A DNA stretch of 19,966 nt from Bacteroides sp. UBA1317. Its GTDB lineage: Bacteria > Bacteroidota > Bacteroidia > Bacteroidales > Bacteroidaceae. The position numbers and the translations under genes are program-made. The stretch spans positions 1 to 19,966 of the forward strand of contig DBTL01000156.1 in NCBI GenBank assembly GCA_002307035.1. Reading direction: 5' to 3'. The notes beneath the pieces are model-generated. The model made no database searches and was not told where the DNA came from. It was given only the letters and a program-made list of their open reading frames with translations. Shown here in pieces: positions 1-7,906 of this stretch (its first letter is position 1; the number at the start of each line of letters is the position of its first letter).

Positions 1-524
1 TTAAGTGATTGAAGGTTATAGGCTCCGATAAGCCAGATGGGTATCAATATCACAAATTGAGGGAATGCCAGACTACCTATACCTATAAAAAGGAAAGAAT
101 GGAATAAATCGCCAGAAGATTGGTGGACTTGATAACTTTTGAAAAGAAAATAGATAGATAAAAGGATCGCTATAGCAGTTATGTTTCCAGCATGTAATTG
201 GTGTAAAACTGGGCAGGCGGCAGTGAATAATAAAAAAAGCGATGTCTGCACTGACGCTCTCATACGGATGATGGCAAAAGTGCTGTTTAATTCTATTAGC
301 GAATAGCCGATTATGGCATAAAGGATAAAACTGACCGCTTTGTTTGCCCAATAAGGAATGGCTGATAAATCGAGAACTTGGAAGAGCGAGTAGGTTGTTT
401 TTTTCTCAGGAAGGCTGGGTAATAAGAATGAAGCCAGAACCCAACAGGTAATGGAAATAATAATAGCGACGGGAAGAGTCATTCTGCCCGCCGTTACTTT
501 TTTTTGTAGATAATTGTTTCTCAC
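1..524 (-). CDS. Multi-pass membrane protein, 3' end off the window (possibly DUF6427-like)
   Basis: An open frame runs from a GTG at 524-522 to the left edge without a stop (174 codons), so the C-terminus is missing. The GTG shares one base with the purD stop codon, a typical translational-coupling arrangement. The protein begins VRNNYLQKKVTAGRMTLPVA and an internal Met occurs at residue 15. What follows is a series of hydrophobic stretches rich in I, L, F and A: about residues 17-35, 62-80, 95-110, 117-132 and 145-170. These are separated by short polar loops, as expected of an integral inner-membrane protein. No catalytic motif is visible. From memory, a membrane family called DUF6427 is often encoded beside purD in Bacteroidota, and this may be a member; that link is not verified. 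No other frame here makes a convincing protein. A real gene is likely; its function is unknown. Confidence 0.72.
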   Translation of the reverse strand, partial: MRNNYLQKKVTAGRMTLPVAIIISITCWVLASFLLPSLPEKKTTYSLFQVLDLSAIPYWANKAVSFILYAIIGYSLIELNSTFAIIRMRASVQTSLFLLFTAACPVLHQLHAGNITAIAILLSIYFLFKSYQVHQSSGDLFHSFLFIGIGSLAFPQFVILIPIWLIGAYNLQSL

Positions 525-1798
525 TATAAATCGAATCCGATATCTCGTCGGAAATATTTTTTATCAAAAGTTATCAAGTCGGCGACTTTATAACTTTTCT
601 CAAGGGCTTCTTCTCTAGAGTCTCCATAAGAGCAAACTGCGATGACACGCCCACCGTCTGTTACTACACGTCCTTCTTTTACAGTCGTTCCGGCATGAAA
701 CAAAAGGCTGTCAGTTGTTTCTGCCAAGTTGAAGCCGGTGATGGGGTAACCTTTGCGATACTCTTCGGGATATCCTCCGCTTACTAGCATCACGCAAGCA
801 GCTGTACGAGGATCTAATATCATTGTTTTGGTGTCGAGGTTAACATGATATACACCTTCAAATAAATCTACGATATCGCTCTGTATTCGAAGCATTACAC
901 TTTCTGTCTCCGGATCACCCATACGTACGTTGTACTCGATAACCATCGGCTCGCCTTTTACTTTGATGAGTCCTAAAAAGATGAATCCTTTGTATAGAAT
1001 ACCTTCTTCTCTCAACCCGTTGATGGTAGGTTCTATGATGCATTCGCGAACTTTTTCCATAAACTCTTCGTTGGCAAACGGAACCGGACTAATACTACCC
1101 ATGCCACCAGTATTGAGACCTTTGTCTCCTTCGCCAATTCGTTTGTAATCTTTCGCTACAGGTAGTACTTTGTAATGTTCGCTATCAGTAAGCACAAACA
1201 CAGAACATTCTATGCCACTCAGAAATTCTTCGATAACAACTGTTGCGCTGGCTTGTCCAAACATTCCATTGAGCATCTCTTTAAGTTCCTTTTGAGCTTC
1301 CTCAAGTGAGGGGAGAATGAGAACACCTTTGCCTGCACAAAGTCCATCGGCCTTGAGTACATAAGGAGCTGAAAGGGTTTCAAGAAATGCGAGTCCTTCA
1401 TTCAGCGTCTCGGTTGTTACACTTTTATAACGAGCGGTGGGGATGTTGTGCCGTTCCATAAAACCTTTGGCAAATTCCTTACTACCTTCTAGCTGGGCAC
1501 CTTTCATCGAAGGCCCAATGATAGCGATGTGTTGCAACATGATGTCGCCTTTAAAAAAATCGAAAATTCCTTCTACTAAGGGATCTTCGGGACCCACGAC
1601 GATCATGTCTATTTCTCGTTCCAAGGCGAAAACTTTCAATGATTGAAAGTCAGTCGTTTTGATATCTACATTTTCTCCGATAGCAGATGTGCCTGCGTTA
1701 CCGGGTGCAATATACAATTTTTCCACTTTGGGGCTTTGGGCTATTTTCCATGCTAGAGCATGTTCTCTGCCTCCTGAACCTAATAGTAACAATTTCAT
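524..1798 (-). CDS. purD: Phosphoribosylamine--glycine ligase (GAR synthetase)
   Basis: PurD carries out the second step of de novo purine synthesis in the cytoplasm: ATP-dependent joining of glycine to 5-phosphoribosylamine to give GAR. The 424-residue length is normal for the family. The N-terminal domain opens with the LLLLGSGGREHALAWK signature. The ATP-grasp domain follows, with LKADGLCAGKGV at about residues 148-159, the NTGGMGSISP loop at 229-238 and the metal-binding signature RMGDPET at 292-298. The C-terminal ATP-grasp/PurD domain is complete. The gene lies 26 bp after the S9 peptidase gene and its stop overlaps the start of a membrane-protein gene, so it is probably transcribed within the long minus-strand unit. 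It is not next to other pur genes. No PurR-type operator or purine riboswitch is seen in the short upstream gap. Confidence 0.97.
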   Translation of the reverse strand: MKLLLLGSGGREHALAWKIAQSPKVEKLYIAPGNAGTSAIGENVDIKTTDFQSLKVFALEREIDMIVVGPEDPLVEGIFDFFKGDIMLQHIAIIGPSMKGAQLEGSKEFAKGFMERHNIPTARYKSVTTETLNEGLAFLETLSAPYVLKADGLCAGKGVLILPSLEEAQKELKEMLNGMFGQASATVVIEEFLSGIECSVFVLTDSEHYKVLPVAKDYKRIGEGDKGLNTGGMGSISPVPFANEEFMEKVRECIIEPTINGLREEGILYKGFIFLGLIKVKGEPMVIEYNVRMGDPETESVMLRIQSDIVDLFEGVYHVNLDTKTMILDPRTAACVMLVSGGYPEEYRKGYPITGFNLAETTDSLLFHAGTTVKEGRVVTDGGRVIAVCSYGDSREEALEKSYKVADLITFDKKYFRRDIGFDL

Positions 1799-1824
1799 AA
1801 TTTGTTGTATATTTATTATTAAAC

Positions 1825-4008
1825 TTACAGGTTGTCTTCGAAATATCTTGTTATCTTTTCGTGCAGATGTACCCGGTCGCGTCCGACAACGTTATGCTTA
1901 TGTCCGGGATAAATAAATAAGTCGGGATAAGTACGGGCATCTACACAAGCTTTCATAAATGATAGTGTATGTTGTGGTACACAGGTGTCATCATGGTCGT
2001 CGTGAATAATGAGTAAGTGACCTTTTAGGTTTCCTGCTAAATTCTTCAAATTGTCTGCTTTGTATCCTTCCGGATTGTTTTGTGGAGTGTCCATGTATCG
2101 TTCCCCATACATTATCTCGTAGTATGACCAATCTATGACCGGACCTCCTGCTACTCCTACTTTATATATGTCGGGATAGCGAAGCATTAATGCAGTAGTC
2201 ATGTGCCCACCGAAACTCCAACCGTGTATACCGATACGATCTCCATCGATATAGGGCAATTTTTTTAAGTATTCTATTCCTTTTATCTGATCTTTACCTT
2301 CTTCAATACCGAGATGACGGAATGTGCAGTTCTCAAACTCCAATCCTCGATTTTCGCTTCCTCGATTGTCTAAAGTGAACATTATATAGCCTTTATTGGC
2401 CATATATATGTCCCAACCACGAGCTCCATTTTGCCACCCGTTATTGATCATTTGTGCGTGCGGACCACCATAAACGTAGACAATAACCGGATATTTTTTG
2501 CTTGGATCAAAGTCAGCCGATTTGATGATGCGGTAATATAGATCAGTTACTCCATCTGCAGCTTTAATGGTTCCGGTTTCAATGCTTGGCATAGTATAGC
2601 CGGCAAACGGATCTTTTGCTGTTAGCAGATTAATATTCTTGTTGTTCTGTGTATTTAGGACATTAATGCTACGGGCTATCGTAGGAGAGGTATATCTGTC
2701 AATGATATATTTGCCCGATGCACTAAGAATGCCACTATGTACACCTTCTTGAGATCCTATTGCTGTAATTTTACTGTTCTTGAGGTTTACACGGAACAGA
2801 TTGTTTTGCAGGGGAGAAACTTTTGTGGCAGCTATGATTAACTCTTTTTCTGCTTCATCAAAGCCTATCAATTCGCTCACTAGCCAATTACCGGATGTAA
2901 GTTGCTTAATTAGTTTGCCGTTTATATTATATAGATATAAATGATTAAATCCGTCCCGCTGACTTTGGTAAATGAATTTGCTGCTATCCCAAGGTAGAAA
3001 AACAATAGGATGCTGAGGTTCTACGTATTTGGGATGTGTTTCTTCAAGAAGGGTAGCTATTAATTCGCCATTTTCCACATTGTATTGACAAAGTTTGGCA
3101 TGATTTTGATCACGATTTAGCTCTATCAAAAAGAGGCTTTTCTCATCTGGTGACCAACTGACATTCGTAAAATATCGGTCAGTAGGGTCTCCTGTGTTTA
3201 GATAAAGACTTTTTCGGGTTATTGGATTATAAATGCCTATCGCTACTTTGTGACTGTTCATTCCTGCCATAGGGTAGCGTACATTATTTACTGTGCCTAC
3301 TCTGGCGGTAATGTCTACTAATGGATATTGCGATACCATACTTTCGTCCATGCGATAGAATGCCAACAAGTTTCCTTTTGGACTCCAAAAAGTACCTTTA
3401 CTGATGCCAAACTCATTGCGGTGAACTGATTGTCCACAAACAATTCCCTCAGGTTCATTGGTTACGGCAGTAGTTGTCCCGTTGGCGGCGGTGACATACA
3501 AGTTATTATCAATGGTGAATGCTAAGGCTTTACTTTTCTTATCCCAATCATCATTTTGTGCTTTGTTGTTGCGTGCCTGCCTCCATTCTATCGTCTTCTT
3601 GTCAATATTAAATAATATCCGCAGCTTCGGAATGGTGATAAGCATTAAATTGTTTGGCGACTGCTTATTTAGTTCGTAAGGAAAGCTTACATTGTAAAAA
3701 CTCTGAATTTTTCCAAGCTTCTCAGTTTCCAGAATTTTATTCACTTCTTCTTTACTGATAAGAACCGTTTCTTTACCGTTGGCCGGGTTAATAGTGGATA
3801 ATTTGTCTATATCGGGTTTGATACAGATATCTCCTTGCCATTGCAAGCCGAATAAATTCTCTGCAGTGCGAAATGTCTCTCCACCTGGAATAAGATCTTC
3901 CAATGTTGGAAGCTTCGTTCCTTGTGCCATAATGTTTGAAGTGAAAAATAACACATGAAGAATAAGGAGGCGGCGGATGCTTTTTCCTGTTTTCTCTATC
4001 GTTTTCAT
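1825..4008 (-). CDS. Secreted S9 family prolyl tripeptidyl/dipeptidyl peptidase
   Basis: This is a serine exopeptidase that removes short Xaa-(Xaa)-Pro peptides from N-termini, probably in the periplasm. The start chosen is the ATG at 4008. The longer frame to 4134 would overlap the upstream gene by 116 bp and would put 42 unlikely residues before a clear signal peptide (basic residues, then LLILHVLFFTSNIMA, cleavage near residue 28). The mature protein has an eight-bladed beta-propeller (about residues 90-450) and an alpha/beta-hydrolase domain. The triad is Ser598 in GWSFGG, Asp673 in DDHDDTC and His705 in GHKHNV. Counted from the C-terminus, this spacing equals the triad I recall for Porphyromonas gingivalis prolyl tripeptidyl peptidase A (S603, D678, H710), and Glu631 matches its Glu636. 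Glu199 in NEFGI stands alone rather than as the Glu-Glu pair of classical DPP4, favouring tripeptidyl activity. Exact specificity is inference. Confidence 0.92.
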   Translation of the reverse strand: MKTIEKTGKSIRRLLILHVLFFTSNIMAQGTKLPTLEDLIPGGETFRTAENLFGLQWQGDICIKPDIDKLSTINPANGKETVLISKEEVNKILETEKLGKIQSFYNVSFPYELNKQSPNNLMLITIPKLRILFNIDKKTIEWRQARNNKAQNDDWDKKSKALAFTIDNNLYVTAANGTTTAVTNEPEGIVCGQSVHRNEFGISKGTFWSPKGNLLAFYRMDESMVSQYPLVDITARVGTVNNVRYPMAGMNSHKVAIGIYNPITRKSLYLNTGDPTDRYFTNVSWSPDEKSLFLIELNRDQNHAKLCQYNVENGELIATLLEETHPKYVEPQHPIVFLPWDSSKFIYQSQRDGFNHLYLYNINGKLIKQLTSGNWLVSELIGFDEAEKELIIAATKVSPLQNNLFRVNLKNSKITAIGSQEGVHSGILSASGKYIIDRYTSPTIARSINVLNTQNNKNINLLTAKDPFAGYTMPSIETGTIKAADGVTDLYYRIIKSADFDPSKKYPVIVYVYGGPHAQMINNGWQNGARGWDIYMANKGYIMFTLDNRGSENRGLEFENCTFRHLGIEEGKDQIKGIEYLKKLPYIDGDRIGIHGWSFGGHMTTALMLRYPDIYKVGVAGGPVIDWSYYEIMYGERYMDTPQNNPEGYKADNLKNLAGNLKGHLLIIHDDHDDTCVPQHTLSFMKACVDARTYPDLFIYPGHKHNVVGRDRVHLHEKITRYFEDNL

Positions 4009-4018
4009 GTTGAATGGT

Positions 4019-5215
4019 TTAATCGTTGGGCTTTGATTTACTATAGGGTTTCTTCTCAACGGTAACTTTTTTAAATTCCTTATATTTTCCACCAAATATT
4101 TGATATTTACGGAACTCACATTCCAGTGGGCCATTGAATAAAGGAATCTTTCGATTTGGCTTTAATCCAATCTGATCAAAACATTCTTCTCGATAGCTTA
4201 ATATCCACGCATCGTTGTCACAGAAGGCATGTTTTAACCGTTCGCCTATCATCTGATATAAACCGAGCAAATCTTTGGTTGAAATACGTTCTCCGTAAGG
4301 AGGATTGGTTATGAGAATCGATTTTTCTTTTGGTTGTTCAAATTGCTGAAAGGGTTGCAATTTCAAAATGACTTCTTTCGATACTCCGGCAGCTTTTACG
4401 TTGTGAGTCGCTATTTCGTTTGCTTTGGGATTATTGTCGTAGCCGTATATTTTATGCTTAAATTCTCGTTCTTGACTATCGTCATTATATACATTATCAA
4501 ACATTTCCTGATCAAAGTCCACCCATTTTTCGAAGGCGAACTCTTTTCGGAATACTCCGGGAGCAATGTTTTTAGCAATAAGAGCCGCTTCGATCGGAAT
4601 AGTGCCTGATCCGCACATAGGATCTATTAAATCGCATTCACCCTTCCATCCCGTCATTAGTAGCATTCCCGCAGCCAAAACTTCATTAAGCGGGGCCTCT
4701 ACTGCTTCTTGACGATACCCACGTCTGTGTAGCGACTCACCTGAAGAATCTAGTGAGAGTGTACAGCTGGTCTGAGCAATATGAATATTGAGCAGCACGT
4801 CTGGCTTGTTGATTCGTACCGATGGGCGTTTTCCATTAAATTCGCGAAAGTAATCAACAATAGCGTCTTTTACTTTATATGACACGAACTTGGAGTGGCG
4901 AAATTCATCGCTAAACACAACGGCATCCACAGCAAACGTTTTGTCAACATCCAAAATCTCTTCCCACTTGATGGCTTTTATCTGCTCATATACTTCATCA
5001 GCGTGTTTAGCGGTAAAGTGCTTGATTGGTTTAAGAATGCGTATAGCGGTACGAAGGCAGAAGTTGGCCTTATACAGCATCTCTTTGTTTCCGCTAAAGG
5101 AAACCATACGGCGACCAATTTGCACATCGTTAGCTCCTAGTCCTGTTAATTCCTCTGCCAGTACTTCTTCCAATCCCTGAAAGGTTTTGGCAATCATTTC
5201 GAATGATTCGCTCAT
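4019..5215 (-). CDS. THUMP-domain RNA guanine-N2 methyltransferase (RlmL/YpsC type)
   Basis: This is an SAM-dependent methyltransferase expected to make m2G in 23S rRNA; in E. coli the equivalent half of RlmL modifies G2445. At 398 residues it has the N-terminal ferredoxin-like plus THUMP region (about residues 1-155) and one UPF0020 Rossmann methyltransferase domain. That domain carries the SAM motif DPMCGSGTIPIEAAL (198-212) and the catalytic NPPYGER motif (304-310), which is typical of amino-group methylation on guanine. It lacks the second, RlmK-like (m7G2069) domain of the E. coli fusion, so it is the short form found in many bacteria. It is followed by the S9 peptidase gene 10 bp downstream and preceded by cysE 71 bp upstream. 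No promoter of the TAnnTTTG type is seen in that 71-bp gap, so read-through from cysE is plausible. The exact rRNA target is inferred from the family. Confidence 0.92.
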   Translation of the reverse strand: MSESFEMIAKTFQGLEEVLAEELTGLGANDVQIGRRMVSFSGNKEMLYKANFCLRTAIRILKPIKHFTAKHADEVYEQIKAIKWEEILDVDKTFAVDAVVFSDEFRHSKFVSYKVKDAIVDYFREFNGKRPSVRINKPDVLLNIHIAQTSCTLSLDSSGESLHRRGYRQEAVEAPLNEVLAAGMLLMTGWKGECDLIDPMCGSGTIPIEAALIAKNIAPGVFRKEFAFEKWVDFDQEMFDNVYNDDSQEREFKHKIYGYDNNPKANEIATHNVKAAGVSKEVILKLQPFQQFEQPKEKSILITNPPYGERISTKDLLGLYQMIGERLKHAFCDNDAWILSYREECFDQIGLKPNRKIPLFNGPLECEFRKYQIFGGKYKEFKKVTVEKKPYSKSKPND

Positions 5216-5286
5216 TATTCTATATTACGTTGTTACTATGTGAAATCTCTATCTGCGTTATTTGTCCACAGAAAATATATCTCTCT

Positions 5287-6186
5287 TTATTTCTTTGCTT
5301 TTGTTTGTACGATCCTGGCTTCGGGTGAAACATCTTCTGTTACCCAAATATTTCCTCCTACTGTAGCGTCGTGTCCAACGGTTATTCGTCCTAAAATGGT
5401 TGCATTAGAATAAACAATTACATTATTTTCCAATATCGGATGACGGGGAATGCCTTTTATCGGTTTGCCTTCGTTGTCCAAAGGAAAACTTTTTGCACCC
5501 AAAGTGACTCCTTGATACAGCTTTACGTTGTTGCCAATAATACTTGTAGCGCCTATAACAACACCTGTACCGTGATCAATGGTAAAATGGCTTCCTATTC
5601 TTGCAGCCGGATGAATATCAATCCCTGTTTCACTGTGCGCCATTTCGGTGATAATACGGGGAATGAGAGGTACACCCAATAGTAACAGTTCATGAGCTAT
5701 ACGGTAATTACTGATTGCCTTTATGGCGGGATAACAGAAAATCACTTCGCCAAAACTTTCAGCAGCAGGATCGCCGTTATAGGCTGCTTCAACGTCTGTA
5801 GCTAGCATCTTTCTCAGAGTTGGTAGCTTGCTGATGAATTTGGCAGCTAGGTTAGAAGCCTCTTCTCGCTGCTGGTCAGCGCAACCAGCCGTATTATCAT
5901 CGCTGCCGAAACACAATCCGGCTAATATTTGCTCAGAGAGCAAATCAAATAGTTTCTCTATATTTACGCCGATATGGTAATTTATTGTTCGGCTATTTAC
6001 TGTAGAATTTCCATAATATCCGGGGAAAAGAATAGAACGAGCAAGTTCGATTATGTCGCACAATATTCTTGCCGATGGCAATGGTTCGCCATCTTTGTGC
6101 TGATGAAACAGTCCTTTGTATGATTCGCTTTCCGAGAGCTCATCAACTGTTTGTGTCAAAATGTGAGTAAAATTTAATGGACTCAT
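5287..6186 (-). CDS. cysE: Serine O-acetyltransferase, EpsC subtype
   Basis: CysE transfers acetyl from acetyl-CoA to L-serine, giving O-acetylserine for cysteine synthesis. The 299-residue protein has a long alpha-helical N-terminal part (about residues 1-185) typical of the EpsC subtype. A left-handed beta-helix of hexapeptide repeats follows (about 186-290). The catalytic pair is visible as Asp190 (GIDIHP) and His205 (IDHGTGVVIG), 15 residues apart as in E. coli CysE. It ends in a short basic tail (TKAKK). The gene is divergent from cysK, which uses its product, and the intergenic region holds a Bacteroides-type promoter in each direction. An AGGA lies about 10 bases before the ATG. It is the first gene of a minus-strand run continuing through the methyltransferase, peptidase and purD genes. 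Confidence 0.95.
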   Translation of the reverse strand: MSPLNFTHILTQTVDELSESESYKGLFHQHKDGEPLPSARILCDIIELARSILFPGYYGNSTVNSRTINYHIGVNIEKLFDLLSEQILAGLCFGSDDNTAGCADQQREEASNLAAKFISKLPTLRKMLATDVEAAYNGDPAAESFGEVIFCYPAIKAISNYRIAHELLLLGVPLIPRIITEMAHSETGIDIHPAARIGSHFTIDHGTGVVIGATSIIGNNVKLYQGVTLGAKSFPLDNEGKPIKGIPRHPILENNVIVYSNATILGRITVGHDATVGGNIWVTEDVSPEARIVQTKAKK

Positions 6187-6214
6187 TATGATATCCTTTA
6201 TTATATAATGTTTG

Positions 6215-6245
6215 CAAAGGTAAGAATTATTGCGAAAATAGCAAT
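6215..6245 (-). promoter_or_regulatory. Predicted Bacteroides-type promoter for cysE
   Basis: Read on the minus strand, TACCTTTG (6222-6215) matches the -7 consensus TAnnTTTG exactly. ATTG (6245-6242) is a 3-of-4 match to the -33 TTTG, with a 19-base spacer. The initiation site would be about 20-25 bases upstream of the cysE ATG. It is probably also the main promoter for the downstream methyltransferase, peptidase and purD genes. Confidence 0.6.
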
Positions 6246-6321
6246 CAGTGAGAATACATATATTTCTTGTTGCAATAGAATTCTCACCTATTTATAGTAC
6301 AAAATTACCATACTTGTGGTA

Positions 6322-6352
6322 TTTCGGGATACTGAAATAGAGACTATCTTTG
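6322..6352 (+). promoter_or_regulatory. Predicted Bacteroides-type promoter for cysK
   Basis: TATCTTTG at 6345-6352 matches the -7 consensus TAnnTTTG exactly. TTTC at 6322-6325 is a 3-of-4 match to the -33 TTTG, with 19 bases between. This predicts a 5' leader of about 30-35 bases before the cysK ATG at 6392. The roughly 75 bp between this and the divergent cysE promoter is AT-rich and could hold a shared regulator site, but I see no clear palindrome. Confidence 0.6.
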
Positions 6353-6391
6353 TAACATAATAATTAAAGACGAAAATAAAACAATATAAAG

Positions 6392-7339
6392 ATGGGAAAG
6401 ATTGCAAAAAAACTAACTGATTTGGTCGGTAACACTCCATTGTTGGAGTTGAGTAATTATAATGCAAGCAAAGGACTGAAAGCCAAACTTGTAGTCAAGT
6501 TGGAATACTTTAATCCGGCTGGTAGTGTGAAAGATCGTATTGCGTTGGCTATGATTGAAGATGCTGAGGTAAAAGGGGTGTTGAAATCCGGGATTACCAT
6601 TATTGAACCGACTAGTGGTAATACTGGTGTCGGCTTGGCTTTTGCTGCGGCAGCCAAAGGGTATAAGCTGATTTTAACTATGCCCGACACGATGAGTTTG
6701 GAAAGGCGCAATCTCCTTAAAGCATTAGGAGCTAATTTGGTGTTAACTCCTGGTGCTAATGGAATGAAAGGAGCTATTGCCAAGGCGGAAGAGTTGAAAA
6801 ATGAAAATCCAGACTCTATTATCTTGCAACAATTTGAAAATCCTGCTAATCCTGCTATACATGAACGGACTACCGGACAAGAAATATGGCGTGACACAGA
6901 CGGGGTAGTGGACGTATTTGTGGCTGGGGTAGGTACTGGTGGAACAGTGAGTGGTGTAGGTGCTGCTTTGAAAAAACATAACCCAAAGGTGAAGATTGTA
7001 GCAGTGGAACCTGCTGATTCTCCCGTTCTTTCGGGGGGTGCTCCCGGACCTCATAAAATTCAGGGCATAGGTGCCGGTTTTGTGCCTAAAACTTATAATG
7101 CAGAAGTGGTTGATTTCATTCAACTAGTGAAGAATGATGATGCGATTCGCACCAGCCGTGAATTGGCTGCTAAAGAAGGTTTATTGGTGGGTATCTCTTC
7201 GGGTGCGGCTGTGTGGGCAGCTGTCCAATTGGCCCAACTGCCTGAATATGAAGGAAAAACCATCGTTGTTTTATTGCCTGACACAGGTGAGCGTTACTTG
7301 TCTACTATTCTTTATGCTTTTGAAGAATATCCGCTATAA
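6392..7339 (+). CDS. cysK: Cysteine synthase A (O-acetylserine sulfhydrylase)
   Basis: CysK is the PLP enzyme that replaces the acetate of O-acetylserine with sulfide to form L-cysteine. The 315-residue length is normal. The visible landmarks are VGNTPLLEL (12-20), the PLP-binding lysine Lys47 in NPAGSVKDR, the substrate-binding loop PTSGNTGVG (73-81), the phosphate-binding glycine loop GVGTGGTVSG (179-188), the IQGIGAGFVP segment (223-232) and GISSGAA (267-273). CysK rather than CysM is favoured by the overall pattern, by KIQGIGAGF and by its partnership with cysE, but sequence reading alone cannot exclude broader substrate use. It is transcribed alone from the cysE-cysK divergent region and ends at a strong hairpin 40 bp downstream. 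Confidence 0.96.
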   Translation: MGKIAKKLTDLVGNTPLLELSNYNASKGLKAKLVVKLEYFNPAGSVKDRIALAMIEDAEVKGVLKSGITIIEPTSGNTGVGLAFAAAAKGYKLILTMPDTMSLERRNLLKALGANLVLTPGANGMKGAIAKAEELKNENPDSIILQQFENPANPAIHERTTGQEIWRDTDGVVDVFVAGVGTGGTVSGVGAALKKHNPKVKIVAVEPADSPVLSGGAPGPHKIQGIGAGFVPKTYNAEVVDFIQLVKNDDAIRTSRELAAKEGLLVGISSGAAVWAAVQLAQLPEYEGKTIVVLLPDTGERYLSTILYAFEEYPL

Positions 7340-7379
7340 TTGATAATTTGTACCTCTATTATTTTTTTTGTTGGTGAAG

Positions 7380-7411
7380 AAAAAGGCTTCCTTGTGTGAG
7401 GAGGCCTTTTT
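7380..7411. terminator. Bidirectional intrinsic terminator between cysK and the flavin-binding gene
   Basis: This is a 12-bp stem (left arm 7380-7391, right arm 7400-7411) with one G-T wobble and an 8-base loop. The arms begin and end in AAAAA and TTTTT, so a U-run follows the hairpin on either strand. It lies between two convergent genes (stops at 7339 and 7427) and can serve both. Confidence 0.88.
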
Positions 7412-7426
7412 GCATTAATATATTAT

Positions 7427-7897
7427 CTATATATGTGGAACGGCATATTCTTTTGCTGTAACATTGCCGATAGGCACTTCCCAAACTTTTACGTTTTTAA
7501 CAGCAGGATCGGAGTAAATAAATTCCCTATCAATGTAGTGATGCATGATAATGTCGAGAGCCTGGCGTTTTTCCTCAATATCTTCCAAAAAGTCGACTTG
7601 TCCCCGACAGATAACACTTTTAGCTTTCATTCGATAGCTACATGCCACTTTAGGATGTTGAAAAATTAATTCGTGATCAATGCTGAAGGTGATGCAAACA
7701 CGGTTGTTTTGAGCAAGCATATCAAGGCAACTACCTGCAGAGCCTGAGTGGAGATAGATTACTCCATCTTGGTAACCGAAGTTCATGGGGATAACATAGG
7801 GGTTTCCTTCCAAGTCAGTGATGCCGACATAACATATATCGCAGCGAGCGATAATTTCTTCCACTCGCTCTTTATCTTCAATTATAATGGTCTTCAT
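7427..7897 (-). CDS. Pyridoxamine 5'-phosphate oxidase-like flavin-binding protein (Nim-related fold)
   Basis: This 156-residue protein is a small split-barrel flavoprotein of the PNPOx-like superfamily. The pattern YVIPMNFGYQDGVIYLHSG (34-52), then RVCITF, then a C-terminal VKVWEVPIGNVTAKEY, is the layout shared by the chromosomal relatives of 5-nitroimidazole reductase (Nim) proteins. His50 in YLHSG sits where Nim proteins have their conserved histidine. FMN binding is expected; the substrate is unknown. The protein is too short and lacks the signature of true PdxH, so vitamin B6 synthesis is not implied. It starts 9 bp after the rnr stop and is probably co-transcribed with it. Drug resistance cannot be inferred from the fold alone. 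Confidence 0.82.
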   Translation of the reverse strand: MKTIIIEDKERVEEIIARCDICYVGITDLEGNPYVIPMNFGYQDGVIYLHSGSAGSCLDMLAQNNRVCITFSIDHELIFQHPKVACSYRMKAKSVICRGQVDFLEDIEEKRQALDIIMHHYIDREFIYSDPAVKNVKVWEVPIGNVTAKEYAVPHI

Positions 7898-7906
7898 AAA
7901 TAGCTT

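Noticed and set aside
73..351. A 92-codon minus-strand frame rich in Phe, Pro and His
   Set aside because: It overlaps, in another frame, a much more protein-like membrane ORF that starts on the GTG at 524. The composition looks like a shadow of hydrophobic codons.
4009..4134. N-terminal extension of the S9 peptidase to an ATG at 4134
   Set aside because: It would overlap the methyltransferase gene by 116 bp and place 42 non-signal residues before a clear signal peptide that starts at 4008.
7427..7897. Calling the small flavoprotein pdxH or a nim resistance gene
   Set aside because: It lacks the length and signature of PdxH, and Nim-type function cannot be assigned from the shared split-barrel fold.
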